Origin: Liolophura sinensis
Taxonomy: Eukaryota > Mollusca > Polyplacophora > Chitonida > Chitonidae
Assembly: GCF_032854445.1 (NCBI RefSeq)
Contig: NC_088304.1
Span: 10,239,704-10,303,703, forward strand
Reading direction: 5' to 3'
Length of the DNA: 64,000 nucleotides
In this document: piece after piece, positions 49,201 through 55,164 of the stretch
Position numbering within the stretch: position 1 is the stretch's first letter
How the letters are laid out: every line of letters begins with the position of its first letter
The notes under the pieces: generated by a model
What the model was told of the DNA's origin: nothing
The model's input: only the letters and a program-made list of their open reading frames with translations
Databases searched by the model: none
Translations under genes and position numbers: made by a program

Positions 49201-49425
49201 GATTATCGAATCGCCATTCTCAAATCAGATGATACAGCGTCGCAGCTGCGTGCCTGTGGCGTCTGTCTTCTCAACATGGACTCCCGGAGCAAGGCCTTTA
49301 ATGAGGACAAAGAGGGGTCAAAGTTGACATACGGGGGACGTCAGTACCACACCACTTGTGCTAACTTCTGGGTTAATTGCGTCAGCCCTATGCTCCCAGC
49401 ATTAAGACTACCGGATCTTTTGTAG
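23602..49425 (+). CDS. SYNRG: Gamma-synergin (AP-1 gamma-binding protein), 20 coding exons
   Basis: Gene-level entry; the exons are listed separately. Gamma-synergin is a cytosolic accessory protein of AP-1 clathrin adaptors at the trans-Golgi network and endosomes: its FGxF-type motifs bind gamma-adaptin and GGA ear domains and its EH domain binds NPF-like ligands (family knowledge). The predicted protein is 1329 residues, about the length of the vertebrate protein. In order: Met/Pro/Gln-rich start (1-95), Glu/Gln/Arg coiled coil (~93-115), first acidic aromatic motif DDDGFGDF (162-169), EH domain (~320-410; LYPILLLSGLSREGLG, ELYMVLAMIA), motifs MEFTDF, DDFGDF, DDDFADF, DDWADF and EFGEF, DKYAALRGW (~721), four Ser-rich acidic repeats (~995-1085), and the C-terminal region FEWERCLESA...VEIYRV ending in a Cys/His block (C1274, C1277, H1305, C1308, C1315) and LRLPDLL. 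All junctions are GT/AG with matching phases. The identification is secure. Exon 1 is the least certain part, and isoforms cannot be judged. Confidence 0.95.
25598..25626 (+). CDS. SYNRG: SYNRG exon 2 (29 nt)
   Basis: Polypyrimidine tract TTTTTTTATTATTTTCAG, then codes NMGLPGFQP, donor CGG|GTAAGT. Phase 2 in, phase 1 out. Confidence 0.75.
26001..26128 (+). CDS. SYNRG: SYNRG exon 3
   Basis: Acceptor GACTGTTCCAG, donor CAG|GTAAGC. Encodes a Met/Gly/Pro-rich stretch (GGMDMMAGRFMQPMGG, PPGMMPHGAQ) like the Met/Pro/Gln-rich N-terminus of gamma-synergin. Phase 1 in, 0 out. Confidence 0.85.
26470..26757. repeat. Minisatellite in SYNRG intron 3, self-complementary units
   Basis: Alternating units of ~28 bp: GTGACTTGTAAAAGGTGGGT + TGTTCACC and ACCTGTCAAAGATGGGTTGTTC + ACCTCCT, about ten in all. 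GGTGG...TTGTTCACCACC within each unit can form short hairpins. An open frame over it is an artefact. Confidence 0.9.
26940..27043 (+). CDS. SYNRG: SYNRG exon 4
   Basis: Acceptor TTTTTTTTCTCAG after a long T tract, donor ACAG|GTAAGA. Encodes PGFMPRMPMPMMTRPPIAPP, then the region ending in AQNFRARHR. Phase 0 in, 2 out. Confidence 0.88.
27097..27190 (+). mobile_element. SINE family 1, 3' fragment (SYNRG intron 4)
   Basis: CTCTGCCCGGTTTCTTCCCA, TAATGCTGGCCGTCGTCGTA, AATGAAATAATCTTGAGTAC and TCAAATAAATAA; only the 3' third remains. Confidence 0.85.
27507..27694 (+). CDS. SYNRG: SYNRG exon 5, coiled coil
   Basis: Acceptor CCACTCTCCAG, donor TCCA|GTTAGT (a GTTAGT donor). Encodes EEIREQEDQLRKQRQYQEQR, a charged heptad-like helix equivalent to the Gln/Glu-rich coiled coil of the vertebrate protein, then a linker to KPVAS. 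Reading on past the donor gives an immediate stop; splicing at this donor keeps the frame with exon 6. Confidence 0.88.
28612..28856 (+). mobile_element. SINE family 1, near full length (SYNRG intron 5)
   Basis: tRNA-like head GGCTAAGTTGGTTAGCGTGC with A-box, B-box GAGTTCAAGTCC, body TGGTTGTGGGTTCCCCCGGG and tail CATAAAACACCAAATAAATA. On both sides lies the same ~55-bp text (TTATGGGAGACTGTGCAAAC..GTGAGAGCAGAAAAATCT at 28530-28612; TTATGGAAGACTGTGCAAAC..GTGAGAGCAGAAAAATCT at 28856-28907), much longer than a normal target duplication. Confidence 0.9.
29133..29357 (+). CDS. SYNRG: SYNRG exon 6, first FGDF motif
   Basis: Acceptor GTTTTCAATCAG, donor AAAG|GTAAAC. Encodes STSNMAVDDDGFGDFMTAQP, an acidic FGxF motif of the type that binds gamma-ear domains, then an Ala/Pro/Gln-rich linker. 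Phase 1 at both ends, so skipping would keep the frame and remove one ear-binding motif. Confidence 0.9.
29784..29975 (+). CDS. SYNRG: SYNRG exon 7
   Basis: Acceptor TTCCCACTTTCAG, donor CAAG|GTATGG. Encodes LMSMMMECSDLTAPKQAKHF and a His/Gln-rich linker ending GLFQGQG. Phase 1-1. Confidence 0.88.
30010..30250. repeat. Intronic repeat, copy 1 (SYNRG intron 7)
   Basis: Landmarks TGACTAACTTGTCCATTTTT, CCTGATTCTGAGAGTTCTG, GGATGATATTCTACCGGGAA, AATAATATTTTGTGACATAT, TTTGCCTCTACAAATGCACC. Copies also at 32622-32860 and, more diverged, 34395-34600. Confidence 0.85.
30583..30718 (+). CDS. SYNRG: SYNRG exon 8, start of EH domain
   Basis: Acceptor GGTTTTCTCCAG, donor ACTGT|GTAAGT. Encodes a Pro-rich linker and PQWCHTPDALPPLYRQVEEA, corresponding to the helix that precedes the EH core (WIYNESLVPDAY-like in vertebrates). 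Phase 1 in, 2 out. Confidence 0.92.
31158..31320 (+). CDS. SYNRG: SYNRG exon 9, EH domain core
   Basis: Acceptor ATTGTTTCAG, donor CACAG|GTAAGT. Encodes DGKISTERLYPILLLSGLSR and WGLANRSTPGQLQPSELYMV, the two EF-hand-like halves of the EH domain with the conserved Trp-x-Leu-Ala signature used for NPF binding. The strongest diagnostic exon of the gene. Phase 2 in, 0 out. Confidence 0.97.
32022..32335 (+). mobile_element. SINE family 2, full length, with perfect TSD (SYNRG intron 9)
   Basis: Starts ACCGGCCCCGATAGCACAGT (A-box TAGCACAGTTGG), B-box-like GATTCAAGATCAATCC, body TGTAACTTCCTCCCTTGGCG, GGAAATCCATCTTGCAACAA, and tail AAGTATGACGTTATAACCCA + AGCACTCACTTACTC. Flanked by ATAATTAAGTA at 32021-32031 and 32325-32335 (11 bp, perhaps 13). 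Confidence 0.92.
32399..32537 (+). CDS. SYNRG: SYNRG exon 10
   Basis: Acceptor CTTGTGTTATACAG, donor CAAG|GTAATG. Encodes NNYNIPSLAILAQCPAPPIP, matching the post-EH segment of gamma-synergin, then a Gln-rich linker. Phase 0 in, 1 out. Confidence 0.92.
32622..32860. repeat. Intronic repeat, copy 2 (SYNRG intron 10)
   Basis: CTGACTAACTTGCCCTTTTT, CCTGATTCTGAGAGGTCTAG, GGGATGATATTCTACTGGAA, AGTAATATTTTGTGACATTT, TTTGCCTCTAAAAATGCATT: same order and orientation as 30010-30250. Confidence 0.85.
33005..33234 (+). mobile_element. SINE family 1, head-truncated (SYNRG intron 10)
   Basis: TGGTCGCTGTGAGTTCAAGT through TTTCCCCCGGGCTCTGCCCG, AGTGAAATATTCTTGAGTAC and AATCAAATAAATAAATG. Possible target duplication CCATTTGCCCTC / CCATTGCCCTC at the two ends, one base different in length. 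Confidence 0.9.
33349..33531 (+). CDS. SYNRG: SYNRG exon 11, EFTDF motif
   Basis: Acceptor TTCTTTCTCAAG, donor GCAG|GTAAAA. Ser/Thr/Pro-rich, ending RADMEFTDFQQGPATPA with an acidic DF-type motif at residues ~487-492. Phase 1-1. A family-1 SINE sits ~115 bp upstream in intron 10. Confidence 0.9.
33820..34330. repeat. Tandem repeat, ~85-bp unit, ~6 copies (SYNRG intron 11)
   Basis: Unit: CCCCATAGTCCACAATTTCC + TACTGAACTTTCCCACATTG + TTGCAAGATAAGTGATCTGC + AGGAAATGTCAGACTGTGCAAAGAG. Successive copies start about 85 bp apart from ~33822 to ~34320, with little divergence. Confidence 0.93.
34395..34600. repeat. Intronic repeat, copy 3, with G13 run
   Basis: TTAGAAAGGTGTTTTGAAGT, CAGCGCCAAAATTAATATTT and TCTTATAAAATGCTTAAAC correspond to the repeat at 32622-32860. 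A run of 13 G (34478-34490) replaces part of the middle. Confidence 0.65.
34682..34980 (-). mobile_element. SINE family 1, full length, with TSD (SYNRG intron 11)
   Basis: The reversed copy runs from a T tract at 34693 to the complete tRNA-like head GCGCTAACCAACTGAGCCAC + TGAGGCCCC at 34969. Direct repeats CCCGCCCGAGA at 34682-34692 and 34970-34980. This copy is close to the consensus and looks recent. Confidence 0.96.
35051..35114 (+). CDS. SYNRG: SYNRG exon 12, DDFGDF motif
   Basis: Acceptor TTATTGTGGTTTTAG, donor CCAG|GTATGT. Encodes ADDFGDFKAAEQIKDSPVSK, the clearest FGxF ear-binding motif of the protein. Phase 1 in, 2 out. A full-length SINE ends 70 bp upstream. Confidence 0.9.
35698..35795 (+). 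mobile_element. SINE family 1, degenerate 3' end (SYNRG intron 12)
   Basis: GCCGGTGGTCGTGGTTTCCT, GTATAAGTGAAGTATTCCTG, AGTACGGCCTAAAACACCAA, ATTAATAAATAAAT; internal deletion. Confidence 0.85.
36181..36278 (+). CDS. SYNRG: SYNRG exon 13
   Basis: Acceptor CTGTTATGTTACAG, donor TCAA|GTGAGT. Encodes SAVPSPLRLEDNLSPEEQHS and ends FFCSDDSSS (acidic/serine). The intronic 24-bp minisatellite begins about 12 bp after the exon. Phase 2 in, 1 out. Confidence 0.85.
36288..36724. repeat. Minisatellite, 24-bp unit, ~18 copies (SYNRG intron 13)
   Basis: Unit CCTGCTCTGTCTGATAGAAG + GATA with variants CTTGCTC, CCTTCTC and AATGATA, very homogeneous. Starts about 12 bp after exon 13. The period is a multiple of three, so one + frame and all three - frames are open through it (up to 207 codons). 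These are artefacts. Confidence 0.96.
37934..37981 (+). CDS. SYNRG: SYNRG exon 14 (48 nt)
   Basis: Acceptor CTGCCCCTTATTTCAG, donor AAAG|GTATTT. Encodes GQYTTHSVPTLSKKK. The product is not distinctive; the exon is called because both splice sites are good and it joins exons 13 and 15 in phase. Skipping would also keep the frame. Confidence 0.65.
39402..39540 (+). mobile_element. SINE family 1, 5'-truncated (SYNRG intron 14)
   Basis: GGGAAGGTCTGACAGCAACC to CACCAATCAAATAAATATAA. Flanks ATAATGTAATGC (about 39386-39397) and ATAACGTAATGC (about 39535-39546) look like a target duplication with one mismatch. Confidence 0.88.
39603..39745 (+). mobile_element. SINE family 1, old copy
   Basis: Diverged: CGTGGATGGTTGAGGGTTTC, CATTATAATGTAGGCAGCCA, AGATATTCTTGAGTACACTG, then (AAAT)n. 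A still weaker piece follows at 39796-39887 (GCCCGGTTTCCTTCACAG .. AAGTAGAGCATAAAACACAA). Confidence 0.75.
40301..40588 (+). mobile_element. SINE family 1, full length, with TSD
   Basis: Head GGGGGCCTCTGTGGTTCAGT + TGGTTAGCGCGC, B-box GAGTTCAAGTCC, tail ACACCGATCAAATAAATAAA. Flanked by GTATAAACC at 40301-40309 and 40580-40588. Confidence 0.94.
40693..40886 (+). mobile_element. SINE family 1, internally deleted
   Basis: Head GGGGGGCCTCTGTGGCCTAG + TGGTTAGTGTGC, a (GCTC)n expansion GCTCGCTCGCTCG near 40777-40789 in front of the B-box TTCAAATCCAG, a shortened body and the tail ACTCCAATCAAATAAATAAA. Confidence 0.88.
41342..41691. mobile_element. Foldback / MITE-like element with ~75-bp inverted arms
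   Basis: Left arm 41342-41416 (GAGATTGAACTCTTTTATCA ... TCAAAAATGTTAGGCAAC) pairs with right arm 41609-41691 (GTTGCCTAACATTTTTCACC ... AAGAGTTTCAACTCGAATCTC). The ~190-bp centre has no ORF. The same arms and centre occur in the segments at 10800-11475 and 11575-12310. Non-autonomous; superfamily not identified. Confidence 0.85.
43330..44967 (+). CDS. SYNRG: SYNRG exon 15, giant exon with DFxDF motifs
   Basis: 1638 nt, phase 1-1, acceptor TTTCTGATTCAG, donor ACAG|GTATGG. Encodes about residues 571-1116, mostly disordered and acidic. Visible motifs: EDFKNFDMY, DDDFADFQEA, DKYAALRGW (a family motif), DDWADFKDYSEF, EFRDCHFGD, EFGEFESG, and four copies of a D/E-S-x-S-V/L-x-S repeat (DSQSVSSLE, DSQSVNSGE, ESKSVDSFD, ESKSLDSLD). 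Continuous open frame throughout; opposite-strand ORFs here are shadows. Confidence 0.95.
45530..45800. repeat. Palindrome-rich segment beside the MADF-like relic
   Basis: Contains the perfect 16-bp palindrome GCATTCGATCGAATGC at 45610-45625 inside a wider inverted pair GATCAACT ... AGTTGATC, and several CAACTGG / CCAGTTG boxes in both orientations up to about 45800. May be the terminal region of the element that carried the relic ORF. Confidence 0.5.
45847..45948 (+). pseudogene. Relic of a MADF/Myb-SANT-like ORF (SYNRG intron 15)
   Basis: ATG starts MATTKWTSEAENILINLWRL followed by SPCLYNTSCKAQM and a stop. The Trp...Leu-Ile-x-Leu-Trp...Pro-Cys-Leu-Tyr pattern is that of the first helix of MADF or Myb/SANT-like DNA-binding domains, which accompany PIF/Harbinger transposons. 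A shifted frame downstream (MRERAIIRTHR) looks like its continuation. Short and broken; probably a transposon remnant. Confidence 0.5.
46421..46518 (+). CDS. SYNRG: SYNRG exon 16
   Basis: Acceptor GTCTTGTATTGCCAG, donor CCAG|GTATGT. Encodes LSQLPVSAQTLLQNGTLPAL and GDRYSGVIQDVQ, leading into the conserved C-terminal region. Phase 1 in, 0 out. A SINE copy starts 49 bp after the donor. Confidence 0.92.
46552..46844 (-). mobile_element. SINE family 1, full length, with TSD (SYNRG intron 16)
   Basis: Reversed copy from TTTATTTATTTGATCGGGAT to the head GCGTGCTAACCACATCAGCC + ACAGAAGCC. Target duplication CCTGTGTTACCTCAA (46552-46566) / CCTGTGTTTCCTCAA (46830-46844), one mismatch. It starts 49 bp after the exon 16 donor. 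Confidence 0.93.
47156..47306 (+). CDS. SYNRG: SYNRG exon 17, conserved C-terminal region
   Basis: Acceptor TTTTTTTCCCGGCAG, donor GTGG|GTAAGA. Encodes FEWERCLESASHMISNANAV, FNSISSSAVCSEI and DYLVG, closely matching the vertebrate YEWQRCL...ISSSSVC segment. Phase 0 in, 1 out. Confidence 0.97.
47372..47705 (+). mobile_element. SINE family 2, full length, longer variant (SYNRG intron 17)
   Basis: Head ACCGGCCCCGCTAGCACAGT + TGGTGGAGCG, body TGTAACTTCCTCGCTTGGCG, an extra GGACTGGTTGACTCGTATCA + GTATAATGGC segment shared with family 3, GGAAATCCATCTTGCAACAA, and tail AAGTACGATGTTAATTCCCA. No clear target duplication. Confidence 0.9.
48509..48565 (+). CDS. SYNRG: SYNRG exon 18 (57 nt)
   Basis: Acceptor TTTTCATTTTCAG, donor GCAG|GTAAGG. 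Encodes IVEIYRVVCRISLAMKTA, equivalent to the VVEVYRVTKRVELGIK segment of vertebrates. Phase 1-1. Confidence 0.95.
48949..49040 (+). CDS. SYNRG: SYNRG exon 19
   Basis: Acceptor CACTGTTTTCACAG, donor CATG|GTGAGT. Encodes ISSDKLTTELKSINLGWTNL then TAFIATSPIM. Phase 1 in, 0 out. Confidence 0.95.
49183..49425 (+). CDS. SYNRG: SYNRG exon 20, terminal Cys/His block and stop
   Basis: Acceptor CTGTTTTTCTCCAG. Encodes the family's terminal region: RACGVCLLNMDSRSKAF, KLTYGGRQYHTTCANFWVNC, and LRLPDLL before TAG at 49423-49425. The CxxC...HxxCx6C spacing (C1274, C1277, H1305, C1308, C1315) looks like a zinc-binding knuckle, but metal binding is inference. The last residues are almost identical to those of vertebrate gamma-synergin. 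Confidence 0.98.
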   Translation, partial: PDPSSLDYRIAILKSDDTASQLRACGVCLLNMDSRSKAFNEDKEGSKLTYGGRQYHTTCANFWVNCVSPMLPALRLPDLL

Positions 49426-50935
49426 CTGCACTTTTATCCAGTGAATATTTATTAATGGCAGAGAAATAACATTTTAATTATCAAATTATCGACTTACGCA
49501 GTAAGATATTCTATCTATTTATTTTTCATTCCAGCGGTAATGTGCTGTTGTTGTTAAATTATTGTTGTTATAAGTAGGTCTGTGTTGGTACAGAAGTACT
49601 GTAAGAGCATTTCCTTAGCTGGCCCAGTTTTGTGAAACTTTCAAATTTTTTTTTTTTATACTAAAGCATTGTTTGACTTCTTCTTGGAACACTGCATGTT
49701 GGACAAACAAAAAGACACAGGCTAAAGCAATTAACTGAACTTAGGAAGTTTGTGAAAACTGGCCCTAATACTTGTTTATAGTGTCATACTGTAAGACTTG
49801 GGTGGCTTTTTAGCGTTTTCATGATATTTGGGAATTGTCCACCATTTTCGCTGAAGGATAATATCCCACTGATTATGAAGATAAGGAAGGCTTAGAATGC
49901 CTATGTTCCTGAATTTCTCACTGATGACTAAACAAAAAGGTTTAGAATGCATAATTTGCTAAATTTCTGATTTCCAATTAACTGAAGGCTAAAAATGCAT
50001 AAAACCCAAATTTTCAATTAACTGAGGCTCTGAGAGCTCAGCCGCCCAAATTTCTCATGGATTTTTAATTAGCTGAATTTTAGAATGTCAGGATGTGTAA
50101 ATGTTTCGCTGATTATCAATTACCCGATGGTTTAGAATTCTTAGATGCCCAAATTACTCACTGATTTTCAGTTAGAGGAAGACTCAAAATGCTTACATAT
50201 CCAAATTTCTCACAGACTTCAGTTAGCTAAATAGAAAAAATATGCTGGAAAAAAATTTTACATTCTTGCTAGAGGTAATAACATGGGTTTGAAAAGGACT
50301 TACTCATCTTTATTGGCCCTTAGAGGATACATGAAAAGGAATTATAAAACAAAGATTGTTTCTGTTGCAAATGAAGAAAAGGGTGCTCCAGAATTTTTGC
50401 TAAAAAAATTCCTTTTTTTTGTACCCCTTTATATTATGCAAATTTTTTTCGTCAACAGTTGGATTTTTTCTGAAATTACACCTTCGTTGATCTTGCTCGG
50501 AACTCGGTGACCCCCCACCCCGAAGTGCCCCAAGCCAGGCGAACTGTGTCGCTACAATGTTGATAACGTGACATGTACACAGATACTGCATAGCTTCTGC
50601 GGGCCAGCTTAGCACCCCCTACAAGCCCCTACACCCACCCCCCATTCGGTCTGTTCCCCACACCTCCGCCCCCATTCGGCCTGTTCCCCACACCTCCGCC
50701 CCCATTCGCCCTGTTCCCCACACCCCCGCCCCCATTCGGCCAAACCTGTTTGGTCTTTCCCCTTCAGAGTTCTTTTTAAACAGGGATCATAGTTGAAGTC
50801 ACGGCTGCATGTTACTTAATTTTCGGACTGACCCCTGGGGCCTTAAGAACTGTACTTGAAAATTTTTTTTGTAGTGTTATATTTTTTTTACACATGATAA
50901 TCTGCACATTAAGAAATAAAACCAAGGCGTTTCAT
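49426..50935 (+). other. SYNRG 3' flank / probable 3'UTR
   Basis: No ORF of note. The first good AATAAA after the stop is at 50915-50920, so the 3'UTR could be ~1.5 kb; a closer non-canonical signal cannot be excluded. 49850-50240 has diverged repeats with the core AATTTCTCACTGATT / AGAATGC. 50626-50745 has a C-rich repeat. Confidence 0.4.
50626..50745. repeat. C-rich tandem repeat, ~34-bp unit
   Basis: CCCCATTCGGCCTGTTCCCC + ACACCTCCGC repeated about 3.5 times. The G-rich strand is on -, with several GGGG tracts. Confidence 0.9.
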
Positions 50936-50978
50936 GTATCCTCTAATTTAACTGTAGAGGTTTTACTGTAGTTGATGT

Positions 50979-51275
50979 AAACTACTGGGGACCTCGGTGG
51001 CTCAGTCGGTTAGTGCGCTAGCGCAGCGTAATGACCCATGAGTCTCTCACCAATGCGGTTGCTGTGAGTTCAAGTCCAGCTCATGCTGGCTTCCTCTCCG
51101 GCCGGCCGTGGGAAGGTCTGTCAGCAACCTGCGGATGGTCGTGGGTTTCCCCCCGGGCTGTGCCCGGTTTCCACCCTCCATAATGCTGGCCGCCGTCATA
51201 TAAGTAAAATATTCTTGAGTATGGCGTAAAACACCAATCAAATAAACAAAATAAATAAATAAATATAGACTACTG
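50979..51275 (+). mobile_element. SINE family 1, full length, with TSD
   Basis: Head GGGGACCTCGGTGGCTCAGT + CGGTTAGTGCGC (A-box TGGCTCAGTCGG), B-box GAGTTCAAGTCC, body TTCCCCCCGGGCTGTGCCCG, tail AAAACACCAATCAAATAAAC and (AAAT)n. Flanked by TAAACTACTG / TAGACTACTG. Confidence 0.94.
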
Positions 51276-53099
51276 TTAATAGATGAAGGACCATGGGAAA
51301 AATAAAGAAAAAGGAAAAAAAGACTTGTGTTATAAGCCCATATTGTGCCCTATCTGTAGCTTGTTTGTCAACCTGTTTGTCTGTCAAAAATGAGTTTTCG
51401 AGGCTTTTTTTCAAAACGGTTCATCAACATATTGAAATAAAACTTAGTACATGGCTTCATGATAACAAGTTACCATTCGGTATTATGTGCAAGTTTTGGG
51501 CCATTTCCTCCATTTTCAACAAAATAATGGCAACCTCCAAGAATTTTCCATACATTTTTTCAAGAGGGTTTATCATCCTAAATTGTCGCCACGATATAGC
51601 AAATGCTTTCAGAATGTTAGTTTTTACAAACAGCATCTAAGTCAATGAGATTCTTGTATCGATATCTATGATGAATGGATTAATTGCATGTAGCACACCG
51701 ATGCTAATTAGGCCTTGGTAGTCTAGTTAAATGATATGTGCATATACGATATACATGCAAAAAATGTCCGATTAGCTGCGACGCATGCGCGTTTAAAACA
51801 TGCACCCCCACGATCAAGAACGAGATCACCATCTCCAAGAACAACAACAATAACTGCTTCCCCGTAAAGCTGTTTAAACAGCTTTTTCATATTTTGACTT
51901 GTGTCAAAAATGGCTTGGTGGAATTTATCTCCGTTGTCCAGATCGCAAGTGAGTGAATTTTTTTTTGTCCTGGGCATGTAGGAAAGCCACACGTTCTGTA
52001 AGACGGGTCTAAAGTTGGGGGTCACATGACCACCCTTTCGTGCCTAAAATTAAATGGCCGCCCAAGTACGAAGCATTGTGGAAAAGATCACTATTTGCCA
52101 CTTCGCTAGCGACCAGTAAGGCCTAGTTGTACAAAATAACATCACGAAAGCTCTGCAGAAATACTCAGACTATCTGGAAAGCTGAAAATTATATCAATCA
52201 AACTGATACAAGATCGCTGACAGTGATTCAAAATTAGGCATTTTCTTATGCAATAACGTTGGGAGGACCGTTTTCTTCATCCGTTTGTTACTAAGATCAC
52301 GTGGTCTCTAGCTTCCGATCCGTCTTACAGAATTTGTTTACTACCAGGTAATCATGCACTTTCAGGCACTTTATTACTCGCTAAAAATGTCATTTTTTTT
52401 TCAGTAAATAAAATGACAAATATCTGTATTTATCAATGCATTAGTCCTTTAAGATGGAAATATTAATGAAGTGACATATCAAAGTGTTTCACATATACGA
52501 AAAGTTATGGATTTACCTTTTTCAGTGTAAACGGATGTAATTGAATGAGTTTGTTCAATCTGCTTTTAAATACGTGCAATTTTATGTGTACATGTGTATT
52601 ATGTAAGTATGTATAACGTGTATATAAATAGATCAGTGTGTATATAGTTGCCGAATAGATGTACAGATAAAATTGAAGAGGATGATGTACAAATATAAAT
52701 CGGATTAATGTTGTGAAAGATCTGTTCGATCATCTTACATTTTGTTCTCGTAGTTTTGTTTAGAGGGGGCGGATGGTGATTAAGTGATTAAATATAATGG
52801 GGAGGCGGTATATTTTTTAATCTCGTGAGGTGGCGCTAGTGTGAAGCACGAGACATTGTTCATTTGAGATCACACGCCTTTCTACGTGATCCTACGGTAC
52901 CGAGACAAATCTCGTGTACAGATGGGCGCAGATGAGATATTTGTTGATAAAGGAGTATCAGATATTTAATTAGTATTTTCAGATTCCTTGAGTCTAAATG
53001 TGTATTTTACAAAAATCAAGCATTTACCTATATCTGACTTTATCAAAAGCATTCAAAATGAAAATGAACTATTTACTTACGTATTAGCAAATGAATATT
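51276..53099. other. Intergenic DNA, no gene seen
   Basis: Opposed ORFs of 72-115 codons with no recognisable content or splice context. Confidence 0.5.
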
Positions 53100-53180
53100 A
53101 AGTTATTCAACACGGCGGCGCCCATCGACCTGCGACAAGGAGGCACATTACATACGTCGTCATATGACTAAGCACTCACT
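53100..53180 (+). mobile_element. SINE family 2/3, tail fragment
   Basis: GACCTGCGACAAGGAGGCAC + ATTACATACGTCGTCATATG + ACTAAGCACTCACT matches the 3' end of family 2. Confidence 0.7.
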
Positions 53181-53574
53181 GTAAATAGCTTATTACTCAA
53201 CACTTCAGCACGCTCGCCATCACGTGCACCTGTTTACACGAGGCGAAAGTAGTCGTCTCAGATCAGGTGACGTTATGCACAAAGCTCGCTCTCGACGTAG
53301 CTGTTGAAGAAAGTATATTAGAGATGTAACGGAGGCAGTAGGAACATTTCTATTTTAGAATGAGCCATGGTGAAGTCAAGAATGGATTGTAGCGTAACGT
53401 CTACACCGTTTCAATGTATCAGTTTTTATTGTAACATCGAACTGTCTTTAATGTGACGCAATCTTGATGAGCTGAAAAAGTGTCCACTACAGCTTAGGCC
53501 TATATACTGTCGCCCTAACACAATGTGAACGGGGGAAACTAAAATCGTTACTCTTTGTACATTTACATGAACAA

Positions 53575-53860
53575 TTAGATTAAAACACTGGCTGAGGTAA
53601 ATTTACAAGAGGCCGTATTTCACCGCTAACGTGTGACCATTTGCCAGCTATCAAATCGTCGTCGCAGCTCTGTTTTTTTACTCTTATGCTGTTCGTTTTC
53701 AATGTGGACCTGTCAAACGTCCAGCAGTAGGACCTTGACGTCATTTTATTGACGTTAAATGTTCCTTGTGGTGCTGTTTGCACAGTCTGTAACATTTGTC
53801 CAATATCACTTGTTTTCCACCAATATGGCGTGCATATACAGTCTGTGGACATAAGTGTTC
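53575..53860 (-). repeat. Unnamed dispersed repeat, reversed copy
   Basis: GAGGTAAATTTACAAGAGGC, CGTATTTCACCGCTAACGTG, TGACCATTTGCCAGCTATCA: reverse complement of 6420-6510. A related copy is at 63620-63700. Confidence 0.65.
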
Positions 53861-54189
53861 GTCACTTCCATAACGTTGCGACATTGCGCTGCACGAAGTG
53901 GATGTGTTTATGTTAAGCACTATTTGCAGACATAGAAATGTGTCAAACCTTTTATATGAAATAGACTAAGTTGTCATAAATACATGAATGACGTCATATC
54001 GCCGTCTGCTCTTACTTTTTGTTTGGAAACACTGGTCGACAAGATGGGTCGGAATGGCTAACAGCTGAGTATGGGGGAGAAAGAAATGATTGTAAAAGCA
54101 TCATTTGCATACTCCATCAGAGTTGGCACGTATGTTTGGGATTCCTAGGACGACAATTTCCAGCATTTTAAGTAAATTTCGAACAGAAA

Positions 54190-54440
54190 AATAACGTTGA
54201 AACAAGCTCCGAAGCGGGAGGAAAATGTTTATTTTTGTTGCCAAGAAAAAGATGGCATAGGCGTAAAGCGCAAATTTCAACTCCTCCCGCCGCAACCATC
54301 ACCATTAAAACGAAGCCATCAGTAAGAAAATGTTTATTTCTGTTGCCAAGAAAACGATGACATCCAAAATTGTTAATTCTATGCCCGCCGCGAAAACATC
54401 TGTGGTATGAAGCTGAAATGTTAATTTAAACCGACAAGAA
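54190..54440. repeat. Direct duplication, ~110 bp
   Basis: GAAAATGTTTATTTTTGTTG + CCAAGAAAAAGATGGCATAG (about 54220) and GAAAATGTTTATTTCTGTTG + CCAAGAAAACGATGACATCC (about 54327), with CCGCCGC boxes after each. Confidence 0.65.
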
Positions 54441-54551
54441 AACGATTCACCGAGAAATAGGCGATAATACCAGTAGCTAACTAGTCGATGTGAATGCCGC
54501 AATGCTACTAAAATGTGGCTTCCTCATGCCTTGAAATCAACCTTATTTTAG

Positions 54552-54915
54552 GAAAGTGTTGTCACTAGCCTTGATAAAATACAACCATGCACAGTTGTCA
54601 ACAGAAAAGCTGTTAATTGCTGGCAAAATTACAGCATTTGCTACAGCACTATATGACTCGTCAGAATATATTTTCCAGAACTCTCGAAAGACATTATTTT
54701 TAACAGGAAGTCTGTTGTCTTGGGCGATGTTAGAGTGTGTTCTGTTTTGTTTCAGCAGATCAACACATATTCTATTAATTCAACATAAAGATTCTATTAG
54801 ACCAACAGGATATTATGTTTTTTTAAATATAATTTTTATGGCGAAATGGCTAAACTTATACGTTAATACCAGTTTGTTCGCAACAAGCCATTGGCGAGAT
54901 TTACGTGCGTGTTAG
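54552..54915 (+). CDS. Unrecognised exon-like ORF, membrane-like, very uncertain
   Basis: 120 codons open after the acceptor-like AACCTTATTTTAG, ending in TAG, with no ATG near the start. It would encode three hydrophobic stretches (LLIAGKITAFATALY, LFLTGSLLSWAMLECVLFCF, GYYVFLNIIFMAKWLNLYV). Could be the last exon of a membrane protein or chance. No family recognised and no upstream exon found. Confidence 0.2.
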
Positions 54916-54969
54916 ACAGACTCGTGTTCACGTGCATGGAAGTCCTCAACTGTAGCGGCCGTCATCGTA

Positions 54970-55164
54970 ATGGCAGTGATGAACTATAGACTGAACGACT
55001 TTGACCCAAATGAGTTTTCTTCGTGCATGTATACTAGGGAAAATATAGCGACTCCTGACGCAAGGCTGCCTCCATTGTTTTCAGACTTTTGTACAGAAGG
55101 CTCTTTCAGTGCCAGCGGCGTGGGAAGGAAATTAAAAACGGGTTGGAATCCAGGGGCTGCTTAA
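54970..55164 (+). CDS. Unrecognised short ORF with ATG
   Basis: 64 codons, ATGG start, polar composition (MNYRLNDFDPNEFSSCMYT, LPPLFSDFC). No domain recognised. It could be a first exon or noise. Confidence 0.15.
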   Translation: MAVMNYRLNDFDPNEFSSCMYTRENIATPDARLPPLFSDFCTEGSFSASGVGRKLKTGWNPGAA

